A stretch of DNA of 33,032 nt from Chloroflexota bacterium (GTDB lineage: Bacteria > Chloroflexota > Anaerolineae > J102). The stretch covers positions 1 to 33,032 of the forward strand of contig JAAENG010000399.1 of assembly GCA_024224665.1 (NCBI GenBank), written 5' to 3'. Below the pieces are notes generated by a model. It did no database searches and had not been told where the DNA came from. It saw only the letters and a list, made by a program, of their open reading frames with translations. Shown here piece after piece: positions 6,168 through 14,222 of the stretch. Each line of letters opens with the position of its first letter. The first letter of the stretch is position 1. Made by a program: the position numbers and the translations under genes.

Positions 6168-8996
6168 TCACGCCGTCCTGACAGAAACCTTCATGAGATA
6201 GGGAAAACCCTGTTCCGAGATCGCATCCCGCATTCTCGCAGGCGTTACCGGGATGCATCGCATTCTTACGCCGGTGGCATTATATATGGCGTTGAGGATG
6301 GCAGCGCGGGTGTGTCCCATCACCGCTTCGCCCACACCTTTGGCGCCCATGGGGCCATGTTTGCCGCTTGCTTCTACTAGATGGATCTTTATATCGGGAA
6401 CATCCCCAATGCGGGGGATGCGATATCGTTTGAAATCCAGGGTTAGGTCGGGGATGAACTCCTCCAACAGGGTTGCGCCTAATTCCATAACCACAGCACC
6501 TTCGATCTGCCCCTGCAAATCCACCGGATTAATGGCTCGCCCGACGTCCTGTGCTACGACGATACGCTCGACCTTCACCCTTCCACTCTTCCTGTTCACC
6601 CGCACCTGTGCCAGCGACATGCCGACGACGAAATGGCCGGGGATATACCCTGGATCGGTAGCAGGTAAATGGTTGGAGAGATCGAACGTGCCGGTGTATC
6701 GTAATGGTTGGCCATGGTATTGCCACTCCTGTGCAACGGCCTGCAATGTAACACTTCGCCGGGGATCTTCCCGCATGTAAACACGGTGCGCAGCAAGGCC
6801 CAGTTGTCCGGGGGCGATATCGATCATCTCGGCAGCCGTGCCGATGATAGCCTGTTTCAGCACACGTGAAGCATTACGAATCGCCCCGCCTATCCAGTAC
6901 GTCGAACGACTTCCTCCATAGATTTCACTGCTAATTGTGGTATCTGTGTCGCCATTGACCAGGACGATTGCTTCACGGGGTACGCCCAACACATGGCTGG
7001 CAAACTGACTCATCACCGAATCCAGGCCCTGCCCCGCTCTTACCGCCGAATAGTAGAGGGTGATTCTACCTTGTAAATCCAGGCCGGCCTGGGCGGTTAC
7101 CTTCGTAGCCCCGGCCTTGCTGTAGCGATACCAGGCGGCGGCCAATCCCGAGCCAACGTAATCCTTTTCAATTGCGCTCTGTCTGACTTGCTCTGTTTCA
7201 ATCCGAAGAGCCTGCCACTCCGGGCGAATTGTCTCGAGTATCTCTTTGAAGGCGAAGGACTCATCGAAGGGTTGGCCAAGGGTTGTGCCACTGCCTTGGT
7301 CTACTGCATTGTGCATTCGCAGGTCGAGCGGATCGATGTCCAGACGGACGGCCAATTCGTCTAGGCTGCATTCCAGGGCCATGGTCCCCTGGGGCATGCC
7401 GTAACCCCGAAACGCCCCGGAATTCGCCCAGTTGGTATGGGCAATGCGGACATCATAATCTATGGCCTGCCAATCATAAGGGCCGATACCGCTCTGAGCC
7501 ACCAGGGCGGCGATATCAGGTGCACCGCCATAAGGGCCGGCATTACCAATGGCGTCTGCTCGTAAGCTTAACAGTTTGCCATCGCACCGTGCATCGATCG
7601 TGTAGTTGAATCTAAAAGGATGGCGCTTGAAAGTTGCGGCAAATGTCTCACGACGTGTGAAGACCAATTGCAGCGGTTGTCGCAAGAGATAGGCGGGCAA
7701 GGCAATGGCTACAACGGGCCAGAAGTAGTGCCGCCCCCCGAAGCTGCCGCCCATTTCCGAGGCGATCACACGCACTTTTTCGGGGGGAATGGCGAGCATG
7801 GAGGCAATCTGAAACCGCCGAACGTGCGGTTGCTGGGTGGGGCCGATCACGACCACGCGCCCTGCATCATCTGTATAAGCCACGATGGCTTCGGGTTCCA
7901 TTGTCACATGGTCCTGGCTGGGCATCTCATACTCGGCGCTGAGTGAAACGCCTGCGAGTGTCCCGGCAGTTTGCACATCTCCTTTTCGGATCCTATGTGT
8001 TTCGTAGCAATTGCCCTGGGGATGTAAGTGCGGGGCCGATGGCTGCAGAGCCTCTTGAGGATCGTTTAGCGTTGGTAGTGGTTCGTAGGTGACTCGTATC
8101 GCTTCTACCCCCGCCAAGGCGCTGGCCACGTCGACAGCGACGACAAAGGCAATCGGCTCACCGATCATGCGCACACGTTCTGACGCCAGGATTGGTTCTA
8201 GCGTATGCCCGGAATCCTCTTCTACAGTCAGGGCTTCTTTCATGTCCAAGGCATCGCTAAACTGTGTAACGCCGGGGATATCGGCGGCTGTGAACACACC
8301 CCGCACACCTGATATGGCTTGGGCAGGGCCTGTATCAATGCTGACAATTCGGGCATGCGCATGGGGGCTGCGTAGTACTTTGATACACAGCATACCTGGC
8401 AGGGAAATATCACCGGCATAGTGCGTAACGCCGGTGACTTTGTCGACTGCATTCAGGCGACGGAGATGCCCACCTATCGCATGCTCTGGCTCTGTGGGCG
8501 CCGGTTTTGCCTGAGGTCCTGTTGCAGCCATCACCGAATCGACTATCTTGATATAGCCCGTACAGCGGCAAAGATTGCCTTGCAGCGCTCGCATCACTTG
8601 CGCTGGCGTGGGTTGGGGATTTCGCTCGAGTAGTGCTTTGGCGGAAAGGAGGACGCCGGGTGTGCAGTAGCCGCACTGCACTGCGCCATGATCGATAAAT
8701 GCCTGCTGTAAGGGATGCAACGCGTCTTCAGCGCTGAGCCCTTCGATGCTGAGCACGCGAGCGCCGGCCACAGACTCCATTTTCGTCAGGCAGGAACGTA
8801 GCGCTCGTCCGTTCACCAGCACAGTGCAGGCGCCACATTGGCCTTCATAATCACAACCCTTTTTGGTGCCGGTCAGTGACAAGATGTCTCGCAGGTAATC
8901 CAATAGTGTCAGAGCTGGATCACCATCAAAGCTCACGAGCGTGTTATTCAATTCAAACGAGATGCTGATGTGGAGTTCGGGGTTTATGTTAGTCAC
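6168..8996 (-). CDS. Molybdenum hydroxylase, fused 2Fe-2S and molybdopterin subunits (xanthine dehydrogenase family)
   Basis: 942 aa. Residues 1-160 form a CoxS/XdhC-like ferredoxin unit: plant-type cluster cysteines C48, C54, C57, C69 and second-cluster cysteines C108, C111, C143, C145 (CGYCTPG, CRCTGY). The remainder is the molybdopterin-binding CoxL/XdhA part, with IGGHLRRLNAVDKVTG at its start, GGSFGGRHYF and FRGYGMPQG cofactor-binding loops, and GAKGVGEAV, which carries the expected catalytic Glu. It hydroxylates a C-H or aldehyde centre using water. No FAD subunit is present in the window, so the architecture resembles the single-chain aldehyde oxidoreductases of about 900 aa (Desulfovibrio Mop type), which donate to ferredoxin/flavodoxin. 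It lies 42 bases after the MmgE/PrpD gene in the same operon. Substrate unknown. Confidence 0.92.
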   Translation of the reverse strand: MTNINPELHISISFELNNTLVSFDGDPALTLLDYLRDILSLTGTKKGCDYEGQCGACTVLVNGRALRSCLTKMESVAGARVLSIEGLSAEDALHPLQQAFIDHGAVQCGYCTPGVLLSAKALLERNPQPTPAQVMRALQGNLCRCTGYIKIVDSVMAATGPQAKPAPTEPEHAIGGHLRRLNAVDKVTGVTHYAGDISLPGMLCIKVLRSPHAHARIVSIDTGPAQAISGVRGVFTAADIPGVTQFSDALDMKEALTVEEDSGHTLEPILASERVRMIGEPIAFVVAVDVASALAGVEAIRVTYEPLPTLNDPQEALQPSAPHLHPQGNCYETHRIRKGDVQTAGTLAGVSLSAEYEMPSQDHVTMEPEAIVAYTDDAGRVVVIGPTQQPHVRRFQIASMLAIPPEKVRVIASEMGGSFGGRHYFWPVVAIALPAYLLRQPLQLVFTRRETFAATFKRHPFRFNYTIDARCDGKLLSLRADAIGNAGPYGGAPDIAALVAQSGIGPYDWQAIDYDVRIAHTNWANSGAFRGYGMPQGTMALECSLDELAVRLDIDPLDLRMHNAVDQGSGTTLGQPFDESFAFKEILETIRPEWQALRIETEQVRQSAIEKDYVGSGLAAAWYRYSKAGATKVTAQAGLDLQGRITLYYSAVRAGQGLDSVMSQFASHVLGVPREAIVLVNGDTDTTISSEIYGGSRSTYWIGGAIRNASRVLKQAIIGTAAEMIDIAPGQLGLAAHRVYMREDPRRSVTLQAVAQEWQYHGQPLRYTGTFDLSNHLPATDPGYIPGHFVVGMSLAQVRVNRKSGRVKVERIVVAQDVGRAINPVDLQGQIEGAVVMELGATLLEEFIPDLTLDFKRYRIPRIGDVPDIKIHLVEASGKHGPMGAKGVGEAVMGHTRAAILNAIYNATGVRMRCIPVTPARMRDAISEQGFPYLMKVSVRTA

Positions 8997-9038
8997 TGCG
9001 CAAGGTGGTCGTGAGGGGAGTCTCGTTGTGAATGTTGC

Positions 9039-10433
9039 CTACAGGTTTTCTGCTGGGGGAGCGAGAAGATCGAGTAGCGGCTGGATCGTGGCAAGCATGG
9101 GCAGTTCAAAGACGGTCTCTTCGATGGCTGCCACACGTTCTGCGAATAAAACATCACAGGCAAGCCAACGATATTTCGTCCGCAACTCGGCATCTGTCAG
9201 AGGGAAATCGGCCTCTCCGCGAAAAGTTGTATCTCCACAGGCATATGTACTGCCATCAGTCAGAGTGATCTTCGCCCGAGCCAGAAACCTGCCAGGGAAA
9301 CGTTCGGTAATATCGGGCGCCTCGATCAAGACGATTTTATCTGCCAGGCTGAGGACACGCTCGTCGTGCAGATAGTCTTCGAGCAGTTGTTTGGGTCCCA
9401 CACCTGGCCAGACTTGTTGGGATGAATCCTCATCCGAGCTGGCGAGCAAGGCAGCGGCCACGGGATAGGGAAGACTGTATTGAGCCTGTTCCGTGGTGGC
9501 TGGCCGCGGGTGAGCCAGGCGCGTGGCTTTGGCGAAAGTCTCGATCTCAATCTGTTGGATTTGTCCCACGGCAATGTTATGGTCCCGCACAAGACCCAGA
9601 ACAGCCTCAATGGCCGGTTGCGCCCACCAGCACACAGCATGGACCTTAAAACCCTGCTCCATGATCAGCCAGCGAGATGCCAGATCTTGCCAGTCAGCGG
9701 CTATTTCAGGCGCCTCTACTGTGAGGGCCGGTGCGCCCGTAAAACCCGAGGCAGCCAGCATACCCGAGCTGATCCCGGCCATTGCGCCCCATCCGCTGGC
9801 ATCCTTCAACATGGTGGGGTGATCGATACAGCGCATCATCTGAGAACGTGGGCCGTGGTATTCGGCAATGCCTAAGGCGTGGCGCGTTTGCTCAGCACTA
9901 AGACCATGTAGGCGGCTGTAGATGGCTGCGGAGGAGACCGCCCCCCAGGCGCCAGACGTGTGGTAGTCACAAGCTGTAGCGTGGAGGATTACGGCTGCGC
10001 GGCAGGCGATATCATAGCCCACCACCATGGCAGTGAGAAACGCCTCACCTGAAATGGACCGCTCTGTTGTTGCCTCTATTTGCTCGCTCACGGCCATCAC
10101 GGTTGGGAAAACGTGTACACCGGCATGTCCGAGGCTCTGGCGATAACTGTCATGGATATCCATGGCATCGATGGTCATGCCATTGGCCATGGCCGCGCCT
10201 GGGGCGCTACAGCGAGTTCCGTTTAGCAGTAACGTGGCCTGATCCCCACCAAATGCGTCCAGGGCATGCTTGTGAACGATCGGGGAAAGTAACGTTTGAC
10301 GGCCACCACACAGAGAGCCTATGACATCCAGTAAACAGAGTTGCGCCCGATACTGTACCTCCGGCGGACAGTCATGATAGGTGGTTTCGTGGATAAACTG
10401 TAGGATGTGGTCCAAATGATATTGTTTATTCAT
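9039..10433 (-). CDS. MmgE/PrpD family protein
   Basis: 464 aa, normal for the family (2-methylcitrate dehydratase, cis-aconitate decarboxylase and relatives), which adds or removes water or CO2 on small tricarboxylates in the cytoplasm. Family segments visible: ANGMTIDAMDIHDSYRQS followed by LGHAGVHVFPT near residues 95-130, GPRSQMMRCIDHPTMLKDAS near 195-215, and LAHPRPATTEQAQYSLPYPVA near 310-330. The start ATG 10433 has a Shine-Dalgarno site (AGGGAG). It is followed by the molybdenum hydroxylase and preceded by a broken substrate-binding-protein gene. The actual substrate cannot be read from sequence; no methylcitrate synthase or propionate gene is nearby. Confidence 0.9.
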   Translation of the reverse strand: MNKQYHLDHILQFIHETTYHDCPPEVQYRAQLCLLDVIGSLCGGRQTLLSPIVHKHALDAFGGDQATLLLNGTRCSAPGAAMANGMTIDAMDIHDSYRQSLGHAGVHVFPTVMAVSEQIEATTERSISGEAFLTAMVVGYDIACRAAVILHATACDYHTSGAWGAVSSAAIYSRLHGLSAEQTRHALGIAEYHGPRSQMMRCIDHPTMLKDASGWGAMAGISSGMLAASGFTGAPALTVEAPEIAADWQDLASRWLIMEQGFKVHAVCWWAQPAIEAVLGLVRDHNIAVGQIQQIEIETFAKATRLAHPRPATTEQAQYSLPYPVAAALLASSDEDSSQQVWPGVGPKQLLEDYLHDERVLSLADKIVLIEAPDITERFPGRFLARAKITLTDGSTYACGDTTFRGEADFPLTDAELRTKYRWLACDVLFAERVAAIEETVFELPMLATIQPLLDLLAPPAENL

Positions 10434-10448
10434 GGCGGAGTTCTCCCT

Positions 10449-10691
10449 CTAAAGCGTGACCTGTTGCGCCAACCTGGTCATGCGGCGCATGGCGTTGTAA
10501 TAACTATCATCCACCACCGTGAAAAAGGCGAAACCTCCCATCTTCAGGGTTTGATCTCCAAGCGCATCTAGATGTAAATGTAGCATTACGTCCGTAATCG
10601 CCTCGCGAATTGGCGCTGGTACTGAGGTGGATATAACCCAGGGTGGTATGGGGCTGGGACCAAGCATCTCGATTATTCGAATTGCTTATCG
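10449..10691 (-). pseudogene. C-terminal fragment of PhnD/TauA-type ABC substrate-binding protein
   Basis: The frame holds a peptide with AIRIIEMLGPSPIPPWVIS and FFTVVDDSYYNAMRRM, a clear match to the C-terminus of phosphate/phosphonate-type substrate-binding proteins (usual length near 290 aa). A stop codon (TAA) lies seven codons before the track's ATG 10667, and homologous residues begin right after it, so the N-terminal three quarters, including any signal peptide, are gone. It lies between the IclR and MmgE/PrpD genes with short spacing, so it is a relic inside the operon. The start coordinate here is the first codon after the TAA, not a start codon. Confidence 0.6.
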
Positions 10692-10725
10692 TTTAGAATC
10701 CGTTCTGCACACCAGAGCTGTTTTA

Positions 10726-11526
10726 TCATCCGTGGTAACCGAGTTGTGAAGAGACTGTTGCTGCTGTCTTGCAAAGGGGCTGGATAAAAGTGTCGAGCGT
10801 CTCCTTCTCCATGCGAAAGGTGGGGCCGGAAATGGACACTGTTGCAATCACTTCTTGCAGATGGTTCTTGATCGGAACTGCGATATCACAGAATCCAACC
10901 TCAAACTCGCCATGCACGACGGCAAAGCCTTTGTCTCGAATCTCCGGCAAACATGCTTCCAGTTCCCGGCGATCCACGATGGTGTGTTGGGTATAGGATT
11001 GGAGATCAGATGACAGTATGGCCGCACATTGTGCGGGTGTTGAATAAGCCAGAAAGACCTTTCCGCTGGATGTACAATGGACGGGTGTACGCCGGCCGAT
11101 CCAACCCAAGTATTGGATAGATTTTGGGCTGGCCTCTCGTTCGATTATCATGCATTCGTTGCCATCGAGGACGGAAATATTGATGGTCTCACCTGTGAGT
11201 TCGGCCAGGCTGGGTAGATGTGGCTGAGCGAGACCGCGCACATCCAGGCGACCCAGGGCCACTCCTGCCAGACTGACCAAGCCCAGTCCCAGGCGATATT
11301 TACTTGTCTCGGAATTTTGGCTGACCAGTCCTTCGAACTGAAGGGTAGCAAGGATGCGCGATACGGTACTCTTGTGTAATCCAAGGTGTAGGCTAATCGC
11401 AGTGACGCCTAATTCTGGTTCCTTTTCGCTAAAACAGCGCAAGATCGCCACGGCACGTTGAATGGCCTGCACGGGCGCCGTTGTACGTGTCTGATCATCA
11501 GGTTCTGTCATCGCCAAATTAGACAT
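10726..11526 (-). CDS. IclR-family transcriptional regulator
   Basis: 266 aa from ATG 11526; the track's longer start (11586) overlaps the upstream MttB gene, whereas 11526 follows its stop by only 4 bases. Residues around 19-75 form the winged helix-turn-helix (AVAILRCFSEKE, ISLHLGLHKSTVSRILATL), and the rest is the IclR ligand-binding domain (GLAQPHLPSLAELTGETIN, SSGKVFLAY, DKGFAVVHGEFEVGFCDIAVPI). IclR proteins commonly control neighbouring catabolic genes and respond to a small carboxylic effector. The gene lies inside its presumed regulon, and a quasi-palindrome at the upstream promoter (13220-13238) is a candidate site for autoregulation. Confidence 0.92.
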   Translation of the reverse strand: MSNLAMTEPDDQTRTTAPVQAIQRAVAILRCFSEKEPELGVTAISLHLGLHKSTVSRILATLQFEGLVSQNSETSKYRLGLGLVSLAGVALGRLDVRGLAQPHLPSLAELTGETINISVLDGNECMIIEREASPKSIQYLGWIGRRTPVHCTSSGKVFLAYSTPAQCAAILSSDLQSYTQHTIVDRRELEACLPEIRDKGFAVVHGEFEVGFCDIAVPIKNHLQEVIATVSISGPTFRMEKETLDTFIQPLCKTAATVSSQLGYHG

Positions 11527-11530
11527 TCGC

Positions 11531-13006
11531 CTATCTGGCCAAAATGCGGTCGATTTCCTGATCGACATCAGCCGGTAGCATCTCAACCCTGTGGTTATTT
11601 ATGATGGAAATGGTGGTCCTACGAACACGCGCCAGCACGTCTTCGGCGCCCTGTTCGCGCCATTTCCCGATCCGCTGTCTGTCGAAGTGTTCGGGCAGCC
11701 ACAGTTCTCGCCAGTGGCTCATGGTGTGTTCGTGGCTGAGAAACTCACCCCCGGGTCCTACATCGTCGATGACGTCCAAGGCCAGGGCCTCCTCGTCGAC
11801 GCGCACACCCTGCATGAAGCGGCGGGTTTGCGAGATCATTTCGTTGGTGAGCACCATCATTTCCGGCGAGTTCGTGAGCCCGCTTTCGAGGTAGCCGACG
11901 TCATGATTGAGATTGGTCCTGGCCAGGAGTGCGGTCTGCACCGAGAATTGAGCATCAACCGCAGCCTGGGCATCGGGAAGTTTGCTATCGCTGTGGCCGC
12001 CATAGCCCCAGCATGGCAGTCCATAAAAGCGCGCCATCTCGGCTGCCATCACGCGCGCCAGTTGGAATTCAGGCGCGCCGTAAACACTGATCATCTCCTT
12101 CATGTCCAGGTGATGCACGCCATGCCCATACAGGAAGGGCGCACCGGAGTTCATGGCCTGGTGCATCACCAGCCCACTCAGCATTTCGGCGTTGCCCAAG
12201 GTCACTGCGCCTGCCAGTGTGATGGGCGCCGTACCACCCATCATGGGCGCGGGCGAGTGGGTGACGGGAATGGAATGTTTGGCTGCAAAGAGCAGTTTGT
12301 CGACCGCTTCGAGGGCGTGTTGCAGAGGAGTGGTCGGTTCAGAGTAGAGCAGTAAGGTGGGATATCGCGAGAGCGACTGCATACCGCCTGCCACGGCGGC
12401 CGCCATCTCTGCGATCGCCTGGATGTCCGCTAAGTCATCGCAGACGAACACGATCGGTTTGGTGGTGTTACGGAGCATGCAGGCGAACTGGCGCCGGAAA
12501 TAGCGTTCGGTAGGCACGTCTCTGGGGATGCCCACCGACATGACAAACCCGATCTCAGGCAGGGCATCGCATACACGAATGCAATCTGCTACATCACAGA
12601 GCATAAAGTCCCGGTGCTGGCCTGTTTTCGGATCCATGTAGCGCAGAGTATCTGAGCCTGGCCCGAAATAGACCTGTTCCCCATCCAACGTCACTGCCAC
12701 CTGATCGCTCCCGCGGCGGTAGAGATTAAAGTGACTTGGGGCCGTGGCCAGAGATGATTCGATTACGGAGGGGGCGAGTTTCGCCAGATTGCCCTCGATC
12801 CGTGCGCCTGCTCCGTGCAGTAGCTCAAGCCCCTCTTCGTGAAATACTTCAACGCCCGTACGGCGCAAGATCTCGCACGAGGCCCGGTGGATCTGCAGGC
12901 AATGGCTTCGTTCCAGCATGTGCAGTCGAGGGCGGATGCGCGGCAGATCGGGGAGAGTGGCTGCCACAGCGGTGGTTGGGCGGCGATCACGTCGACGACG
13001 TTTCAT
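11531..13006 (-). CDS. MttB-family (trimethylamine methyltransferase-like) protein
   Basis: 491 aa, first gene of the long minus-strand operon. It has an Arg-rich start (MKRRRRDRR), then the MttB barrel with GGTAPITLAGAVTLGNAEML, VYGAPEFQLARVMAAEMA and CWGYGGHSDSKLPDAQ. It belongs to the same subgroup as the truncated gene at the left edge (GAPEW, YGLPSWG, HDMGYL) and is distinct from the 4504 and 28100 pair. There is no internal stop, so it is a non-pyrrolysine member; expected chemistry is methyl transfer from a quaternary amine to a corrinoid protein. AGGAG lies 10 bases before the ATG. A TTGACC-N17-TACAAT promoter lies upstream at 13248-13276, and the IclR gene follows after 4 bases. Confidence 0.92.
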   Translation of the reverse strand: MKRRRRDRRPTTAVAATLPDLPRIRPRLHMLERSHCLQIHRASCEILRRTGVEVFHEEGLELLHGAGARIEGNLAKLAPSVIESSLATAPSHFNLYRRGSDQVAVTLDGEQVYFGPGSDTLRYMDPKTGQHRDFMLCDVADCIRVCDALPEIGFVMSVGIPRDVPTERYFRRQFACMLRNTTKPIVFVCDDLADIQAIAEMAAAVAGGMQSLSRYPTLLLYSEPTTPLQHALEAVDKLLFAAKHSIPVTHSPAPMMGGTAPITLAGAVTLGNAEMLSGLVMHQAMNSGAPFLYGHGVHHLDMKEMISVYGAPEFQLARVMAAEMARFYGLPCWGYGGHSDSKLPDAQAAVDAQFSVQTALLARTNLNHDVGYLESGLTNSPEMMVLTNEMISQTRRFMQGVRVDEEALALDVIDDVGPGGEFLSHEHTMSHWRELWLPEHFDRQRIGKWREQGAEDVLARVRRTTISIINNHRVEMLPADVDQEIDRILAR

Positions 13007-13219
13007 GGAAGGCTTGCTCCTGCAGGATGGCTATGACCGTTGTTTGGACCTGTGTCTTGTGTCGGAGTCTGAGCACCTTCATTTGCCATCGCTACCGATG
13101 CCATCGCTCCACACACCTACAATGTTCTATGCTGTACTTGCAGTGCGTTTGTTTACTCGTTCAAAGTTATAGCTCGTGCTCAAGGTGACATCAGCACACA
13201 CAAGGTGTTGCATATTATG

Positions 13220-13238
13220 AAACTATGTTGCAAAGTTT
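13220..13238 (-). promoter_or_regulatory. Quasi-palindromic operator candidate (possible IclR site)
   Basis: The 19-bp sequence AAACTATGTTGCAAAGTTT is symmetric at 7 of 9 position pairs and lies just downstream of the predicted transcription start. A direct repeat TGTTGCA (13206-13212 and 13226-13232, 20 bp apart) overlaps it. Binding by the IclR protein encoded in this operon is inference. Confidence 0.4.
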
Positions 13239-13247
13239 TGTATTCTT

Positions 13248-13276
13248 ATTGTAAGCGTACTTGTTGTGATGGTCAA
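13248..13276 (-). promoter_or_regulatory. Sigma70-like promoter for the MttB-IclR operon
   Basis: Reading the minus strand, TTGACC (13271-13276) and TACAAT (13248-13253) are separated by exactly 17 bases, matching five of six positions of each box. It points toward the MttB gene starting at 13006, leaving a leader of about 235 bases. The remainder of the 447-bp gap between 13007 and 13453 shows no other gene. Confidence 0.6.
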
Positions 13277-13453
13277 ATGGGATACTTAGCGTCTACTTGA
13301 TGCATCTCTCATCGATAGCAAAAAGGGAAAGCCGCGCCTTGCGTTCAATTGGAGGGATGGAGGCGCGTGTGTGGATACCGAAGGTTCAGGATATCGGGAT
13401 AACGTTTGTGTTATGAAAACTTGGCGCCTGCCCCTTCGCCCCGGTGCCGAGTG

Positions 13454-13840
13454 CTAGCTGGTAACGGTATTCGCCTTGAACCAAGCGGTAATCGTCTCTT
13501 GCGATGGGCGGTCATTAGCCACGGACCAGACGAAACTTTCCAAGGCATCATTGCTGCATGTCAGGCGCAAACCGTTCTGTAGTAGGAACAAAGAGGTTGC
13601 CGTGATCGCGGTGCGCTTGTTGCCGTCGACAAAGGGATGATTATTCGTTAGTGATTCCATCAGAGCTGCTGCTTTGGCGAACAGAGTTGGATAAAGATCT
13701 TGACCATCAAATGTCACTTTGGGGCGAGCCACTGCTGATTCCAGTAATCCCAGATCTCTGATGCCATATTCGCCGCCAGTGGCGTCGATGAGACGGGCAT
13801 GAATGAATAATACCTGCTGCGCCGTCAGAAAGAGCGTCAT
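13454..13840 (-). CDS. doc: Doc-type death-on-curing toxin (Fic fold)
   Basis: 128 aa, the usual Doc size. The Fic/Doc core HPFVDGNKRTA is at residues 68-78, matching the family pattern HxF(x)2(A/G)NKR. The N-terminal region (IHARLIDATGG, RDLGLLESAVARP) is typical of chromosomal death-on-curing proteins. Doc phosphorylates elongation factor EF-Tu and so halts translation. The start overlaps the antitoxin stop by 4 bases (ATGA), a standard coupling for such pairs. It is the downstream member of a two-gene operon with its own promoter. Confidence 0.92.
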   Translation of the reverse strand: MTLFLTAQQVLFIHARLIDATGGEYGIRDLGLLESAVARPKVTFDGQDLYPTLFAKAAALMESLTNNHPFVDGNKRTAITATSLFLLQNGLRLTCSNDALESFVWSVANDRPSQETITAWFKANTVTS

Positions 13841-14076
13841 TTTGCCAGTGCTTCAAGGGCAGGGCGATAGCGCTCAATGAAATCATCCAACTGCTGCGCG
13901 AAGGCGATCTCGATGTCAACCAGTTCGGATTCGGAAGGGGCAATGATGATGTGACCTTGTACACGGTCCACCTTCACAGACACCTCACTACCTTCCTTAA
14001 GTCCAATGTGCTGAATCGAATCTTTGGGTAGGGAGATTACCAGGCTGTTGCCGGTTTTGAAGATTTTCCTGACCAT
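13837..14076 (-). CDS. MazE/AbrB-type antitoxin for Doc
   Basis: 79 aa. The N-terminal half is a SpoVT/AbrB swapped-hairpin DNA-binding domain (KTGNSLVISLPKDSIQHIGL), and the C-terminal half (FAQQLDDFIERYRPALEAL) is helical and probably wraps the toxin. An AbrB-type antitoxin paired with Doc is a known arrangement, although Phd is the classical partner. It probably represses its own promoter through the palindrome GTACAGTGTAC just upstream. The start has TGGAG seven bases before the ATG. Confidence 0.9.
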   Translation of the reverse strand: MVRKIFKTGNSLVISLPKDSIQHIGLKEGSEVSVKVDRVQGHIIIAPSESELVDIEIAFAQQLDDFIERYRPALEALAK

Positions 14077-14094
14077 TGTGGCTCCAGTTTGTGC

Positions 14095-14105
14095 GTACAG
14101 TGTAC
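14095..14105. promoter_or_regulatory. Palindromic operator candidate of the toxin-antitoxin operon
   Basis: GTACAGTGTAC is a perfect 11-bp palindrome (5-bp arms around a central G). It lies between the predicted -10 box and the antitoxin start, where an AbrB-type autorepressor would be expected to bind. Confidence 0.5.
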
Positions 14106-14117
14106 TAACGTATTTGA

Positions 14118-14145
14118 ATTATGCCCAGTTCAGGCGGCTAGACAA
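14118..14145 (-). promoter_or_regulatory. Promoter of the toxin-antitoxin operon
   Basis: On the minus strand TTGTCT (14140-14145) and CATAAT (14118-14123) are 16 bases apart; the predicted start of transcription falls at the operator-like palindrome. Confidence 0.5.
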
Positions 14146-14151
14146 GGTTTC

Positions 14152-14179
14152 TTGACACGACTGACCGACCAGGTATTAT
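14152..14179 (+). promoter_or_regulatory. Plus-strand sigma70-like promoter pointing into the 3' end of the MAL-like gene
   Basis: TTGACA (14152-14157), a 16-base spacer and TATTAT (14174-14179) form a near-consensus promoter facing away from the toxin-antitoxin operon. No plus-strand gene follows, so it would make antisense RNA against the MAL-like gene, whose stop is at 14223. Confidence 0.4.
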
Positions 14180-14222
14180 GGATAACCCATCCCAAAGGTT
14201 TGTCCCATCTCATCCACCAAGG

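Noticed and set aside
11591-12355. 254-aa plus-strand ORF
   Set aside because: Lies entirely antisense to the well-supported MttB gene 11531-13006, with no recognisable family and no ribosome binding site; a shadow ORF.
13007-13453. Further features in the gap between Doc and MttB
   Set aside because: Apart from the promoter and quasi-palindrome, weak inverted repeats (GGCGCC...GGTGCC; CGCGCCT...AGGCGCG) have long loops and no T-run, so no terminator is claimed.
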